Assembly (NCBI RefSeq): GCF_017814275.1
Contig: NZ_JAGIYQ010000014.1
Coordinates: 1-64,000, forward strand
Origin: Gottfriedia endophytica
Lineage (GTDB): Bacteria; Bacillota; Bacilli; Bacillales; Bacillaceae_G
Direction: 5' to 3'
Length of the DNA stretch: 64,000 nt
Shown: in pieces, positions 9,936-18,364 of the stretch
Layout of the letters: every line of letters starts with the position of its first letter
How positions within the stretch are numbered: position 1 is the stretch's first letter
Notes under the pieces: model-generated
What the model was told of the DNA's origin: nothing
Seen by the model: the letters and a program-made list of their open reading frames with translations, nothing else
Databases searched by the model: none
Translations under genes and position numbers: made by a program

Positions 9936-10161
9936 AGATAATTTTCTCCTTCGATTTTTTTAGCATTCCATGAATGCCGCTAAGAACTGTATCCATCCCA
10001 AGAAATCCTTGTTCTAGTAGTTGAAAGTTATTCTTTACCAGATAGAGCATTTGGAATTTAATCTTCGTTTTCTGATTCCCAAAATTCTTCCCTAAAACTA
10101 TTTCCCACTATGTTTTTAAAAAATAAATTTAGGAAAACTACTTAAAGTACAAAATCCGTCT

Positions 10162-10251
10162 TTAAAATTCCAAAAATTGTCTTAGCGTGTGTTTTACTTC
10201 AAAATGTTGTTGGTAGCCCATATAACGCACCAGCCATTGAATCTCTTCCAT
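10162..10251 (-). CDS. Possible small ORF, 29 residues
   Basis: The ATG at 10251 is preceded, with almost no spacing, by a purine-rich GAGGGAGGA; the frame encodes MEEIQWLVRYMG to QFLEF and stops at 10162. It is amphipathic with Trp, Tyr and Phe spread along it. The strong ribosome-site-like sequence is the only support; it could equally be the broken start of a lost gene. No family recognised. Confidence 0.2.
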   Translation of the reverse strand: MEEIQWLVRYMGYQQHFEVKHTLRQFLEF

Positions 10252-10613
10252 TCCTCCCTCCTTCCACTTAATTTATCTGAAAAAATAGATTATTAAGATA
10301 AATTAACTTTACCATTTTATGTATATAATACAAAGACTTATATTATGAGTTATTTTGAAATTTCGTGGGATTGGAAGGCGTTGCCGTATCATTTGATTCT
10401 TCGATAAAACCTTTCAGTTCCGATAGGAACTGTCAATCTTTTACTAGAAAGATATGATGTAAAATGGTAAAAATTTATTGTAAATATTCTAAGATCACTT
10501 TAAAAGGTAAAATCCATTTTGATCAAACTTTATTTTAAAACTACTCCTTTAACTTTTTTGAGCAAATAATAATTAATTTCACTTCTGAATATCTAAACAT
10601 GGTTAAGAAATCC

Positions 10614-10648
10614 AAAAGAACCAGCTCATGAATTGAACTGGCTCTTTT
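10614..10648 (-). terminator. Probable terminator of the tnsABC operon
   Basis: An 11-bp stem (AAAAGAGCCAG with CTGGTTCTTTT on the minus strand, one G-U pair) around a 13-base loop, ending in only four T before GG. It lies about 140 bases past the tnsC stop. The G-U pair works only in minus-strand RNA, which supports that direction. Confidence 0.5.
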
Positions 10649-10784
10649 ATACAAGGCTCTATTTATATAGATTAAAATACCAATTCTTACAAAAACAGAT
10701 TGTTAAATGTTTTTAAAAAAAGTCCCAAATGACATTTTTCACTATTCCATTTTAATTAAAATGAGTTTACTTTTATGATTTGTA

Positions 10785-11744
10785 TTATTTTCTTCCCTCA
10801 TTTTCTACTGCTTGATATAAATTAAACTTTTTATCACAAAATGGGTTAACCATGTTCGGCCTTTTTGAGACCTTCATAGAAATGAATGCCTCATATAAGT
10901 TTCCTTCATCTATATAATCTTGTCCATTTTTCAAAGCATGAACCGTTGATAATTCCAAAATAGTTTTAATATATGAAGGTACTCCATTCGTTACATAATA
11001 AAGTTTTTCAGCTAATTTCGGATCTGCTAAATTTGATTGTTTAGAAAATGGCAATTGCTTATCCAAAATATATAAAAATGTTCTAAAATCCTTTTTATCT
11101 TCTCTTGTATCATAATTAAAAGAAGTAAGTTCTTCTCTTACTGAAAATCGTCTTCCTAATTGTTCATTATGTAAAAATATCTTTTCAGATTCTGGCATAC
11201 CGCAAAGTATTATAGGAACTTTTGCTTTTTCTGTCAGTACTTTTACCCAATCAGAAGCACGATTTAATACATGTTTTGTGTCGCGATCAATTAAATGTTG
11301 AAATTCGTCAATTATAACCAACTGCACTCCACATCTTTCAATAAATTGAAAAACTCTTGAATCCAAGCTAGTTTGACTTCCCTTCTCATAATTAGGATCA
11401 CCTAAAGATAATAAAAATTCTGAAGCTACTGATTTAGGAGTTGCCCCTACTGGCACCGAAACAAATAAAACCGGTACATTTGTAACTCCATCTAATACAA
11501 AACGTGGAAAATTCTGTGTATATTCTTTAAGTAGAGTTGATTTACCTACTCCTGTACCACCATATAAAAAAAGTGTTCCTGGTTCCACTGAGCCAACAGA
11601 CAATAAATGACACTCACTTATTAGATTATAAATCCTCTTATATCTAGGATGTTCTATTATGATTTTTTTTAGATGCTCTTTTCTTAGTTTAAGTTCATCG
11701 AAAGCAACTGATATTCCATTAAGATTTTTAAATTTTTGTTGCAT
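10785..11744 (-). CDS. tnsC: TnsC-like AAA+ ATPase, transposition regulator
   Basis: 319 residues. Walker A is GGTGVGKST (about residues 62-70) and Walker B is LVIIDEFQHL (about 142-151), followed by a sensor region and an arginine-rich RRFSVREELTSF stretch typical of TnsC/TniB proteins. In Tn7-type systems TnsC polymerises on DNA with ATP, links the TniQ target selector to the TnsAB transposase and enforces target immunity. The gene starts 13 bases after tnsB, with GGTGAAGGA as ribosome site, so it is the last gene of a tnsA-tnsB-tnsC operon. At about 320 residues it is much shorter than Tn7 TnsC (555), closer to the compact TnsC/TniB forms. Its C-terminal tail presumably contacts TnsA/TnsB. 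Confidence 0.92.
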   Translation of the reverse strand: MQQKFKNLNGISVAFDELKLRKEHLKKIIIEHPRYKRIYNLISECHLLSVGSVEPGTLFLYGGTGVGKSTLLKEYTQNFPRFVLDGVTNVPVLFVSVPVGATPKSVASEFLLSLGDPNYEKGSQTSLDSRVFQFIERCGVQLVIIDEFQHLIDRDTKHVLNRASDWVKVLTEKAKVPIILCGMPESEKIFLHNEQLGRRFSVREELTSFNYDTREDKKDFRTFLYILDKQLPFSKQSNLADPKLAEKLYYVTNGVPSYIKTILELSTVHALKNGQDYIDEGNLYEAFISMKVSKRPNMVNPFCDKKFNLYQAVENEGRK

Positions 11745-11757
11745 AACATTCCTTCAC

Positions 11758-13776
11758 CTATTTAATATATTTAACTTCCCAATCTTCGAATTCATCTATC
11801 TCAATTTCATGTTCAATTATTTCAGTCTCAACTTCTTCAATCTTATTTTTTTCTAACTTAACTACTCTTTCATCTACTGATTCTAGAATAGTAATGTCAT
11901 CATTATTAGGTGGTATGTTTACATCAGCTTCTAAATTTGCATCTAAGATGAAATTGACAAAATCCTTTACTGGCTCTTCTTTATTCTTAATATTATCTGA
12001 CTTTAATTTTTTAACTTTCTTCATTTCTAATTTTTCTATTCTTTTAATATTACGTTTTGCTCTTCCCCTTAATTTTGGATCAACCTTTTTAGATTCATTT
12101 AGCTTCTTACTTGAATCTAAACATAAAAGTTCATATGGAACTGGGTAAGTAGTGTCTATTTTTTTTCTTACAAAACCTGTTGGTTCTGCCTTAATATAAG
12201 TATTTTTGTTGGAATCATATATATATATTTCTCTCATATCACTAAGATCATATCTTACTCGGACTTCTAAACTAGCCTTATCCTTTTCCAGCTGTGATTT
12301 CAATAACATTAATTCGTATGATTGAAAATATTCATTCTTTATTGCAATTCCTTTGTTAGTAATCTTTCTAATTGATGTTCCACCCATTAAAAGGATTTTT
12401 AGTTCTAATATATTTCTTGGTAGCTTAACTAATTGATGATTTGTGTTTTTCAAAGCAGTATTCCACTTCTCGCTTGGTGTAAAACCCAATCTTGAATTAT
12501 ATTGATTAGCAATTAAATCAACCATAGCAATATGTGTCATATATATAAAACCTTGTAATGTTATACATGCTTTACCTTGAGAATCATATAAACCCTTTTC
12601 AACAAAATTAGAAAAAGTAGTTCCCCTCAGAGTATGTATAAACTTAGTATTTAAACTTTTAAATTGCCTTTCTACAGAACCTTTTTGATGTCCAGCCCCT
12701 ACAGTACAGAATTGCACGTCTTGAATTCCTAATTGAAGACAAGCGTCTTCTATATCTCGAGATTCATTTACACTTGCGTTATCAAGAATGATTGAAGAAG
12801 GTATTCCGTATGCGTCCCAAGTATTCTCAACTTCAGGATAAAGTTCCTTTAAATACGTTTTAGGCATAATAGAATGCAGCAAACATTGTTTTAATGCATT
12901 TGAATCTACTCCACCAAAAGTCACATAAAAACCCAAAGGATATCCTGAATACTTGTCCAACGCATAAACTAGATTAGGTCTCTTTGGCTTTAAATCGGTA
13001 GGGTCAATCAACATCACATCTACTATTGTCCAGTCAATTTCTACCCTTTGTAGAGGCCTACTTACATTTACTTCTTCTTTCGATCCATCTCTAATTAACT
13101 TTGCTTGTACAGGACCAAATTTAATAATATTTCTTTTGTATTCATCAAATATTGCTTGTTTTCTTCTATTTATAGTAGACTTTGAAACTGGTTTTAATTT
13201 ATTATTACTTCGAAATTCATTTATTTCATCAATTCTTATTAGGTGTTCGGAATATACATCATCAACTGTAAATTTCTCTCCTTCTCCAAATAATTCATTG
13301 ATAATCTCATCTATAATTTTAATCACTTCATCACTTGTTCTTTTATTTTGCGGTCCTCTTCTATTAGAGATTAAACTTCTTATATCATTTGATTTTTCCC
13401 AACGTTTTTTCCAATCGTAGAATTGAGTCAAACCCACTTCTCCATTTAATTTTTTAAGATATCCTTTAATTTCGCTTGCTAGAATCTCACCTTCTATAAC
13501 TGGTTTTAAAATTTCATATCTTCTTTTTGCTGTATTGACCTGTTTTTCACTAAAATCTTCTAGTACCTTAACATTCAATTGATTATTATTTTTAATGTTA
13601 AGGAATAAATTTCCTTCTTCCCAACATTTAAGTAGATCTTTTCTATTCCAAACCTCTATATTTTTATATACTAAATTTTGAATCTCATAATCGTCAGAAT
13701 TTAATGGTTTACGTATTAGATATTCAGTATTATTTAGTAGTATTTTAGAACCACTAACAAAAGATACCCCACTCAT
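11758..13776 (-). CDS. tnsB: TnsB-like DDE transposase
   Basis: 672 residues. The N-terminal part (about 1-220) has helix-turn-helix character (QFYDWKKRW, KPVSKSTINRRK) for binding end repeats. The RNase H-like core shows the DDE triad: D248 in EIDWT, D332 in IILDNAS, E369 in HQKGSVERQF. A Mu-transposase-type C-terminal beta domain follows (about 470-550), and the tail is very acidic (from about 630), a plausible TnsC-contact peptide as in Tn7 TnsB. It cuts and joins the 3' ends of the element. The start has GGAGGGG eight bases upstream and lies 28 bases after tnsA. The likely binding sites are the three repeats at 18291-18354. Confidence 0.93.
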   Translation of the reverse strand: MSGVSFVSGSKILLNNTEYLIRKPLNSDDYEIQNLVYKNIEVWNRKDLLKCWEEGNLFLNIKNNNQLNVKVLEDFSEKQVNTAKRRYEILKPVIEGEILASEIKGYLKKLNGEVGLTQFYDWKKRWEKSNDIRSLISNRRGPQNKRTSDEVIKIIDEIINELFGEGEKFTVDDVYSEHLIRIDEINEFRSNNKLKPVSKSTINRRKQAIFDEYKRNIIKFGPVQAKLIRDGSKEEVNVSRPLQRVEIDWTIVDVMLIDPTDLKPKRPNLVYALDKYSGYPLGFYVTFGGVDSNALKQCLLHSIMPKTYLKELYPEVENTWDAYGIPSSIILDNASVNESRDIEDACLQLGIQDVQFCTVGAGHQKGSVERQFKSLNTKFIHTLRGTTFSNFVEKGLYDSQGKACITLQGFIYMTHIAMVDLIANQYNSRLGFTPSEKWNTALKNTNHQLVKLPRNILELKILLMGGTSIRKITNKGIAIKNEYFQSYELMLLKSQLEKDKASLEVRVRYDLSDMREIYIYDSNKNTYIKAEPTGFVRKKIDTTYPVPYELLCLDSSKKLNESKKVDPKLRGRAKRNIKRIEKLEMKKVKKLKSDNIKNKEEPVKDFVNFILDANLEADVNIPPNNDDITILESVDERVVKLEKNKIEEVETEIIEHEIEIDEFEDWEVKYIK

Positions 13777-13804
13777 TTAAGCCCCTCCAACAAAAAGTAT
13801 ATTT

Positions 13805-14428
13805 CTAAGTAAGTTTTAAGATACTTTCACTGCTTAATTTATTTCTATACAAATCTGTTTTTATACGCTTTTCATATATTAATTGATATACAGCCTCGAA
13901 GATACTTTGGTGTTCGGCATTAATTCTAGATATAAGCTCTTCTATAGATAGTGTTTTATATTCCTCTAACGAATCAATAATCTTTTTATGCAAAAGGATA
14001 TCTTTAAAATTTCCCCTAACCTCTATCAGTAAATCTAAATTATCAATAAAAAAACCGTCTCTAATTTCCTTTTCAGTTATAACTTTATAAAGCATATTAT
14101 TTTCTTCACAGTACTTCTTACCAACTTGAAATTTTATGATGTTTTCTTCATCAGTTAATTTATTGCTGTATTTAATTTCGTATATTATATTAATTCCTTC
14201 TTTGGTCTTTATAAGAAAATCCGGATAATATTTTCGCTGTTTTCCTCTATATAAAAAGTTGATTACTATAGGTTGTTCTTCAATATATACAAAGTCATCT
14301 ATGTAATCAAACAGCTTTATAAAATCTCTTTCAATTGTACTTTCCCAATGAATCATTCTTTTCATTTTTATACTTTTTGTCTTGCCTCTTATACTGATTT
14401 TCTTACTAGCTTTAATTTTTCTTTTCAT
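13805..14428 (-). CDS. tnsA: TnsA-like 5'-strand endonuclease
   Basis: 207 residues. The restriction-enzyme-like catalytic domain has E33 (ESTIERDF), D70 (YYPDFLI) and E84-x-K86 (YEIKYS), matching the Glu-Asp-Gln/Lys arrangement of Tn7 TnsA. A C-terminal helical domain (from about residue 105) corresponds to the TnsA_C region that binds TnsB/TnsC. It cuts the 5' strands, so with TnsB it gives cut-and-paste movement rather than cointegrates. It is the first gene of the tns operon; the ribosome site is weak (GGGTGTG). It shares a 49-base divergent promoter region with tniQ-1. Confidence 0.9.
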   Translation of the reverse strand: MKRKIKASKKISIRGKTKSIKMKRMIHWESTIERDFIKLFDYIDDFVYIEEQPIVINFLYRGKQRKYYPDFLIKTKEGINIIYEIKYSNKLTDEENIIKFQVGKKYCEENNMLYKVITEKEIRDGFFIDNLDLLIEVRGNFKDILLHKKIIDSLEEYKTLSIEELISRINAEHQSIFEAVYQLIYEKRIKTDLYRNKLSSESILKLT

Positions 14429-14477
14429 ATAAACACACCCATGTTTAAATTTCTTAAATTATCCAATACTTAAATAT

Positions 14478-16319
14478 ATGAAAAAATCATTATTATTCTA
14501 TACAAACCCGTTTCTAAAAGAAAGTTTACCAAGTTTTCTTTATAGAACTGCAGCTATTAACTTAATGGAAAATTTAGATTGGATATTTGAAAACTATGAA
14601 TCGGTTTACCATACAAAATTAAACAGAAATGAGGTTAATTGGTTAGACATAGAGGAATTAAACAAAGTTGCAGAGTTTTTGAATATTAGCGTTAATAACA
14701 TTCATACGATGTCTTTCAAAATGCTACTATCTCAATTGAATCTATCTTTCAAGAATCCTTCTACAAACCACTGGTTTCAATATATTAACTCAAGGTTTTG
14801 TCCTAGTTGTATCAAAGAAAATCCTCATCAAAAAATAGACTGGATGAGTAGTTACTCAATAGTTTGTTTAAATCATTATTGTTTTTTACTTGATCAATGT
14901 CAACAATGTAAAAAGAAAATAACGTCTAAACAAATAGTATTAAATAAATGTACGTGTGGAATGAAGTTAAGTAATAATAAAACTCCTAAGGTAAGTGCAA
15001 ATAGAAAATTTATTCACTTTCAAACAATACTAGAAGCGGTTATATACCAGAATCAAATAATAATACAAAATAATTTAATTAGAGATTGTAGACTCTTTAT
15101 GGATGCATTATTATTCTTCTGTACTTGGAGTAGTCAATTGATACTACCAGGATTACTTTCTGTTTTTGAATACAACATGGTCTTCACTAACAACGTAATT
15201 TCTGGAACGAGATTAAAAAATTCTTTATCTATAGATCAAACAGTTTGTTTAATCAATATTGCTTACGATATTCTTATGAATTGGCCAAATGGATATTTTA
15301 ACTTTATAGATAAAATAAGTGAAAATAAGTCAACGAAATTTAGCTCATTTATCCAAAACATTATCCCTAGTTTAAAAACCACTGCTCTTAAAGAAATATC
15401 TGATTCATTAACTATCTATTATAAAGAAAAGCTCAATCTTCCTAGAGACGATATGTATTTAAGATCGGATGAGGTATACCCTCTTTTTAGTCAATTACAT
15501 AAAACATTGGTACACTCAGAATTCATTAACAATAGAGTGTACAATCATAACGGAATTATTATTAAATTGAGTTCTCTAAAGGAATTAGAATACAAAAATG
15601 ATTTAGCTAATAAATGTATGTCAAAAGAAGAGCTTCGTTCCAGATGGGGAACTAGCCCAAAAGCTACCTTTGATATATTAAGTAAAGGGTGTATAAAAGA
15701 TGCTGTTCATTCTAAGATGGGATCTGTCAATCATTGGATTATTCCAACTAGCAGTGTAACTGAAATAGAAAAAAAGTTATTTGAAAGACCGATTAACCAT
15801 ATTGAATCACATGACCGTATTTCTCTTAATGAAGCTTTTCAATGGGTTGGTGTTAATCACGCAAATGAGATACTACATGGTTTAATGAATAAAAGTATTG
15901 ATATTTTATCATTAAGTCAAAAATTAGGTAATATAATAATTTCTAAAAAGAGTTGTTATTTTTATATTGAAGATTTGATAAATAGAAGGGCAGGATTGGA
16001 AAATTGCATTTCAATAAGAGATCTGACATTTATATTAGGTGTGAAAAAGTCGGATATTTATTTTTGGATCCAAACTGGACGATTTGGTGAAAGTTTAATA
16101 AATTTAGATACTAGTAATAATATCCCACTTGAAAATTTTAATATTTTTTATAATAAATATGTAACTACTTTCCAATTTTCCTTAAAGTATAACCTCAAGA
16201 TTCAAACTATTTTAAAAAAGGTTAAGTTTGGTAGTATTACTACTATATCTGGCCCTCTACATAATGATGGAAAAAGATTACTATTTAAAAAAACATCTAA
16301 TTATTTGGAAGGAGTCTAA
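14478..16319 (+). CDS. tniQ: TniQ/TnsD-like target-selection protein 1
   Basis: 613 residues. The N-terminal TniQ domain begins with the typical ESLPSFLYR helix and has zinc-finger ligands at CPSC (108/111), C130/H133, CQQC (141/144) and CTC (158/160). The C-terminal half lacks enzyme motifs but shows several units of a small winged-helix type: near 385 (SKEELRSRWGTSPKATFDIL), 443 (ISLNEAFQWVGV), 515 (ISIRDLTFILGVKKSDIYFWI) and 570. TniQ proteins choose the target and recruit TnsC; large forms with DNA-binding C-termini act like TnsD on a fixed site. It is divergent from tnsA, has no clear ribosome site upstream of ATG 14478, and ends 3 bases from the stop of the second tniQ. Whether it or TniQ-2 reads the minJ site cannot be told. 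Confidence 0.88.
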   Translation: MKKSLLFYTNPFLKESLPSFLYRTAAINLMENLDWIFENYESVYHTKLNRNEVNWLDIEELNKVAEFLNISVNNIHTMSFKMLLSQLNLSFKNPSTNHWFQYINSRFCPSCIKENPHQKIDWMSSYSIVCLNHYCFLLDQCQQCKKKITSKQIVLNKCTCGMKLSNNKTPKVSANRKFIHFQTILEAVIYQNQIIIQNNLIRDCRLFMDALLFFCTWSSQLILPGLLSVFEYNMVFTNNVISGTRLKNSLSIDQTVCLINIAYDILMNWPNGYFNFIDKISENKSTKFSSFIQNIIPSLKTTALKEISDSLTIYYKEKLNLPRDDMYLRSDEVYPLFSQLHKTLVHSEFINNRVYNHNGIIIKLSSLKELEYKNDLANKCMSKEELRSRWGTSPKATFDILSKGCIKDAVHSKMGSVNHWIIPTSSVTEIEKKLFERPINHIESHDRISLNEAFQWVGVNHANEILHGLMNKSIDILSLSQKLGNIIISKKSCYFYIEDLINRRAGLENCISIRDLTFILGVKKSDIYFWIQTGRFGESLINLDTSNNIPLENFNIFYNKYVTTFQFSLKYNLKIQTILKKVKFGSITTISGPLHNDGKRLLFKKTSNYLEGV

Positions 16320-16322
16320 AAG

Positions 16323-18212
16323 TTATTTTTCTTTTAATACATTTTTAGGATTGTACAAATTAGAATAGTTATATATGAATGCACTCATAATGTCATCAAT
16401 TACATACACAGAAGGTGGAGGCCTTTTTATCAACACTTTTTGTATTGGAAAATTAACAATTGGATTTATTTTATTTTCTAAAACAATTTTTTTAATTTTA
16501 GTTGCACTAATATTAAACTTACGTGCTAGTTCTAGAGAAGTTATGTATTTCCGAGAATATTCTTTTATACTTTCTTCTGTAATCATTTTCCTATTATTAA
16601 TCATCAACGATTCGATATAATTATTTTCAACAAGAAATTTAATATAATAAGATGGAATATTAAGTTTTTCTGAAACAGCGTATATTGAAAAATAGCTAGT
16701 TTTACTGGATTCTTGTTTGTGAACATTTAATATATCACTTTTATAAAATCCATATTTATTAAACCCTACTGCATTCTTTTTTATTAATATAGGCGTTAAT
16801 TTATTCTGCAAGACATATGTTATTATGTTTATTAATCCTGGTTTATTATCTAAACCAACTTTACATGCACCACTGAATTTTGTAAGATCTTTTCCTGAAC
16901 TTTTTTTCTTTTTAGAAGTATTTTCAAATGTATCTAGCAACATTTCTATTTTTCTTAAATCAAAATAAGACTTTTCTCCTTCTCTTATTTTGTTTAAAAT
17001 TCCAGCTTTAACCAAACTTAATAACAATTTTTTACTAATTCCTAATAGTTTTGCAGCTGAATAAGCTGGAATCATATTTGATTTAGCTTCTATTAATTTT
17101 ATTAGTCTCTGGAAATTTATTTGTACTACATCCTTTCTTCCGTTAGATGTTATTCTTGTCTCTATATTTTTTTCCTCCACTAATAGATTTACTGTTTTCA
17201 TTGTTACTCCTAAATACTTGGACGCGGAGTATTTGCTTAACCATTTTAAATTTTTGTTTATTAATTTTGGATTTGTTTTACGTAATAAAACTCCTTCATT
17301 CATTTCATATAAAAGAAACTCCTCAAAGGAAGTTAAAATAAAATTTAGCTCATCTTCATACTTGAATTTTTTATAAATATCCATATATACAGAACTAAAG
17401 GCTGAAGGTCCTCCAAAGTTTAATTTTTTTGATTTTCTGTAAGTTTTTAAAAAATCATAGAACCCATATGGCCATGTTTCAAATATCTTAAATGCTTTAT
17501 TAATAGTATTATATGAAAGCTTCGAATGAAATTTAGTACTATCAATTTTTAAAGAGAAATATAAAATTAAAAATATAAAAACTTTTAAATTAAACTTAGA
17601 TAAAATATTTCCTGATGAAAGGTTCTCTTTTTTTTCATAGATTAAACAATAAAGGAATTTACCTACCTGGTTTTCTTTCTTGTTTACAAATATAGGTTTT
17701 GCAGTTGTATAAATGAAACCACATTTACATTTTTCAGTTGAATTTGTTAACATAATTGGTTGATAACAATTTGGACATGAATCAATTAAATGGCAATTAT
17801 GTTTGTAACATATTTTGTACAAACTTAATTCCCATATTTTCCTTACATATTGATCTTCTTTTAAACAAACTGGACAAACACCAATAATATTATATGAACT
17901 AAACCTACTAAATCTTTTTCTTAAATAGTTTTGAAAGTAACTATCTCCATTATATATATCACCTAGCTCATACCAGTAGGTCATTTTTAATATCGATTCC
18001 TTTGTTAATCCAGTTAATTCAATTAATTTTTTTAAAATATTTTGTTTATAAAAATGATAATATATATTTAAATTACTTATTAATCCAAATCCAAGATCAT
18101 TATATATCCAACTTACAGAATCATAATTATTTTCAATAGAAAGTCTTTGTAAATAACCTGCAAGACTCTCGTCAGTTTTGGGTTGGGGTACTATTAAATA
18201 TCTTTTAGACAT
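16323..18212 (-). CDS. tniQ: TniQ/TnsD-like target-selection protein 2
   Basis: 629 residues, started by ATG 18212 behind a perfect AAAGGAGG. The N-terminal TniQ domain has ESLAGYLQRL and zinc ligands CPVC (113/116), C135/H138, CPNC (146/149) and CKC (162/164). From about residue 325 to the end it is built of excisionase/MerR-like winged-helix units: SASKYLGVTMKTVNLLV (about 329), YSAAKLLGISKKLLLSLV (about 384), a divergent unit (about 440-500), YAVSEKLNIPSYYIKFLV (about 511) and SLELARKFNISATKIKKIV (about 559). Such an array suits reading a long attachment site. It is clearly a different protein from TniQ-1. It begins 147 bases inside the transposon end next to minJ, with an intervening hairpin. 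Confidence 0.9.
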   Translation of the reverse strand: MSKRYLIVPQPKTDESLAGYLQRLSIENNYDSVSWIYNDLGFGLISNLNIYYHFYKQNILKKLIELTGLTKESILKMTYWYELGDIYNGDSYFQNYLRKRFSRFSSYNIIGVCPVCLKEDQYVRKIWELSLYKICYKHNCHLIDSCPNCYQPIMLTNSTEKCKCGFIYTTAKPIFVNKKENQVGKFLYCLIYEKKENLSSGNILSKFNLKVFIFLILYFSLKIDSTKFHSKLSYNTINKAFKIFETWPYGFYDFLKTYRKSKKLNFGGPSAFSSVYMDIYKKFKYEDELNFILTSFEEFLLYEMNEGVLLRKTNPKLINKNLKWLSKYSASKYLGVTMKTVNLLVEEKNIETRITSNGRKDVVQINFQRLIKLIEAKSNMIPAYSAAKLLGISKKLLLSLVKAGILNKIREGEKSYFDLRKIEMLLDTFENTSKKKKSSGKDLTKFSGACKVGLDNKPGLINIITYVLQNKLTPILIKKNAVGFNKYGFYKSDILNVHKQESSKTSYFSIYAVSEKLNIPSYYIKFLVENNYIESLMINNRKMITEESIKEYSRKYITSLELARKFNISATKIKKIVLENKINPIVNFPIQKVLIKRPPPSVYVIDDIMSAFIYNYSNLYNPKNVLKEK

Positions 18213-18235
18213 GAAGACCTCCTTTCACTTATATC

Positions 18236-18286
18236 AAAAAAGGATTAATTCAAAAGAAATTATTTTTTAAATCAATCCTTTTTTTA
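18236..18286. terminator. Two-way hairpin between the transposon end and tniQ-2
   Basis: AAAAAAGGATTAATT (18236-18250) pairs with AATCAATCCTTTTTT (18270-18284) with a mismatch around the centre. T runs follow on both strands, so it can terminate in both directions. It would stop minJ read-through from entering tniQ-2 and stop transcripts leaving the element. Confidence 0.6.
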
Positions 18287-18359
18287 TTTATTTCGGTTAT
18301 TTATGAAAAATTTTTTCGGTTAATTATGGAATTATTTCGGTTATTTATGAAAAATCACA
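18287..18359. repeat. Target-proximal end of the Tn7-like element with three transposase-binding-type repeats
   Basis: Two identical copies of TTTCGGTTATTTATGAAAAA (18291-18310 and 18335-18354) flank a diverged copy, TTTCGGTTAATTATGG (from 18314). Their starts are 23 and 21 bases apart, so they repeat on one face of the helix. The outermost copy is followed by TCACA and the element stops at 18359; read from outside it begins TGTGA, the TGT opening usual for Tn7-type ends. Multiple TnsB sites at each end are the Tn7 rule. The boundary is inferred from these repeats and from the adjacent minJ stop codon. Confidence 0.85.
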
Positions 18360-18364
18360 TCAAC
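18360..18364. other. Candidate 5-bp target duplication TCAAC
   Basis: Tn7-type elements duplicate 5 bp. The five bases outside the end are TCAAC, which include the minJ stop codon (TCA on this strand). The second copy would lie at the far end, which was not found, so this is a prediction. Confidence 0.35.

Larger units (their letters stand above)
9936..10784. other. Intergenic gap between tnsC and the matrixin operon
   Basis: About 850 bases with no convincing gene apart from a possible 29-codon ORF (10162-10251). It holds a terminator-like hairpin after tnsC (10614-10648) and a short perfect palindrome, CAGTTCC-GATA-GGAACTG (10424-10441). I searched it by eye for copies of the transposon-end repeat (TTTCGGTTATTTATG and its complement) and found none. 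The matrixin promoter should lie between about 9960 and 10160. Confidence 0.5.
10785..18359. mobile_element. Tn7-like transposition module with two TniQ proteins
   Basis: Five genes form a complete heteromeric Tn7-type machine: tnsA, tnsB, tnsC on the minus strand, tniQ-1 divergent from tnsA, and tniQ-2 convergent with tniQ-1. The right boundary at 18359 is set by a terminal ACA and three ~20-bp repeats beside the minJ stop codon. As in Tn7, the transposition genes lie at the end nearest the target gene. The other end was not found in the window; the element may extend past position 1 with 1-9935 as cargo (inference). No Cas genes or CRISPR array accompany it in the window, so it looks like a protein-guided rather than RNA-guided Tn7 relative. 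Confidence 0.85.

Noticed and set aside
9868-10050. 60-codon minus-strand ORF ahead of the matrixin gene
   Set aside because: It overlaps the matrixin start in another frame, has no ribosome site and no recognisable product.
10785-18359. An RNA-guided (CAST) transposon
   Set aside because: TnsABC and TniQ fit, but no Cascade or Cas12k gene or repeat-spacer array is present, and the TniQ proteins are the long TnsD-like form expected for protein-guided targeting.
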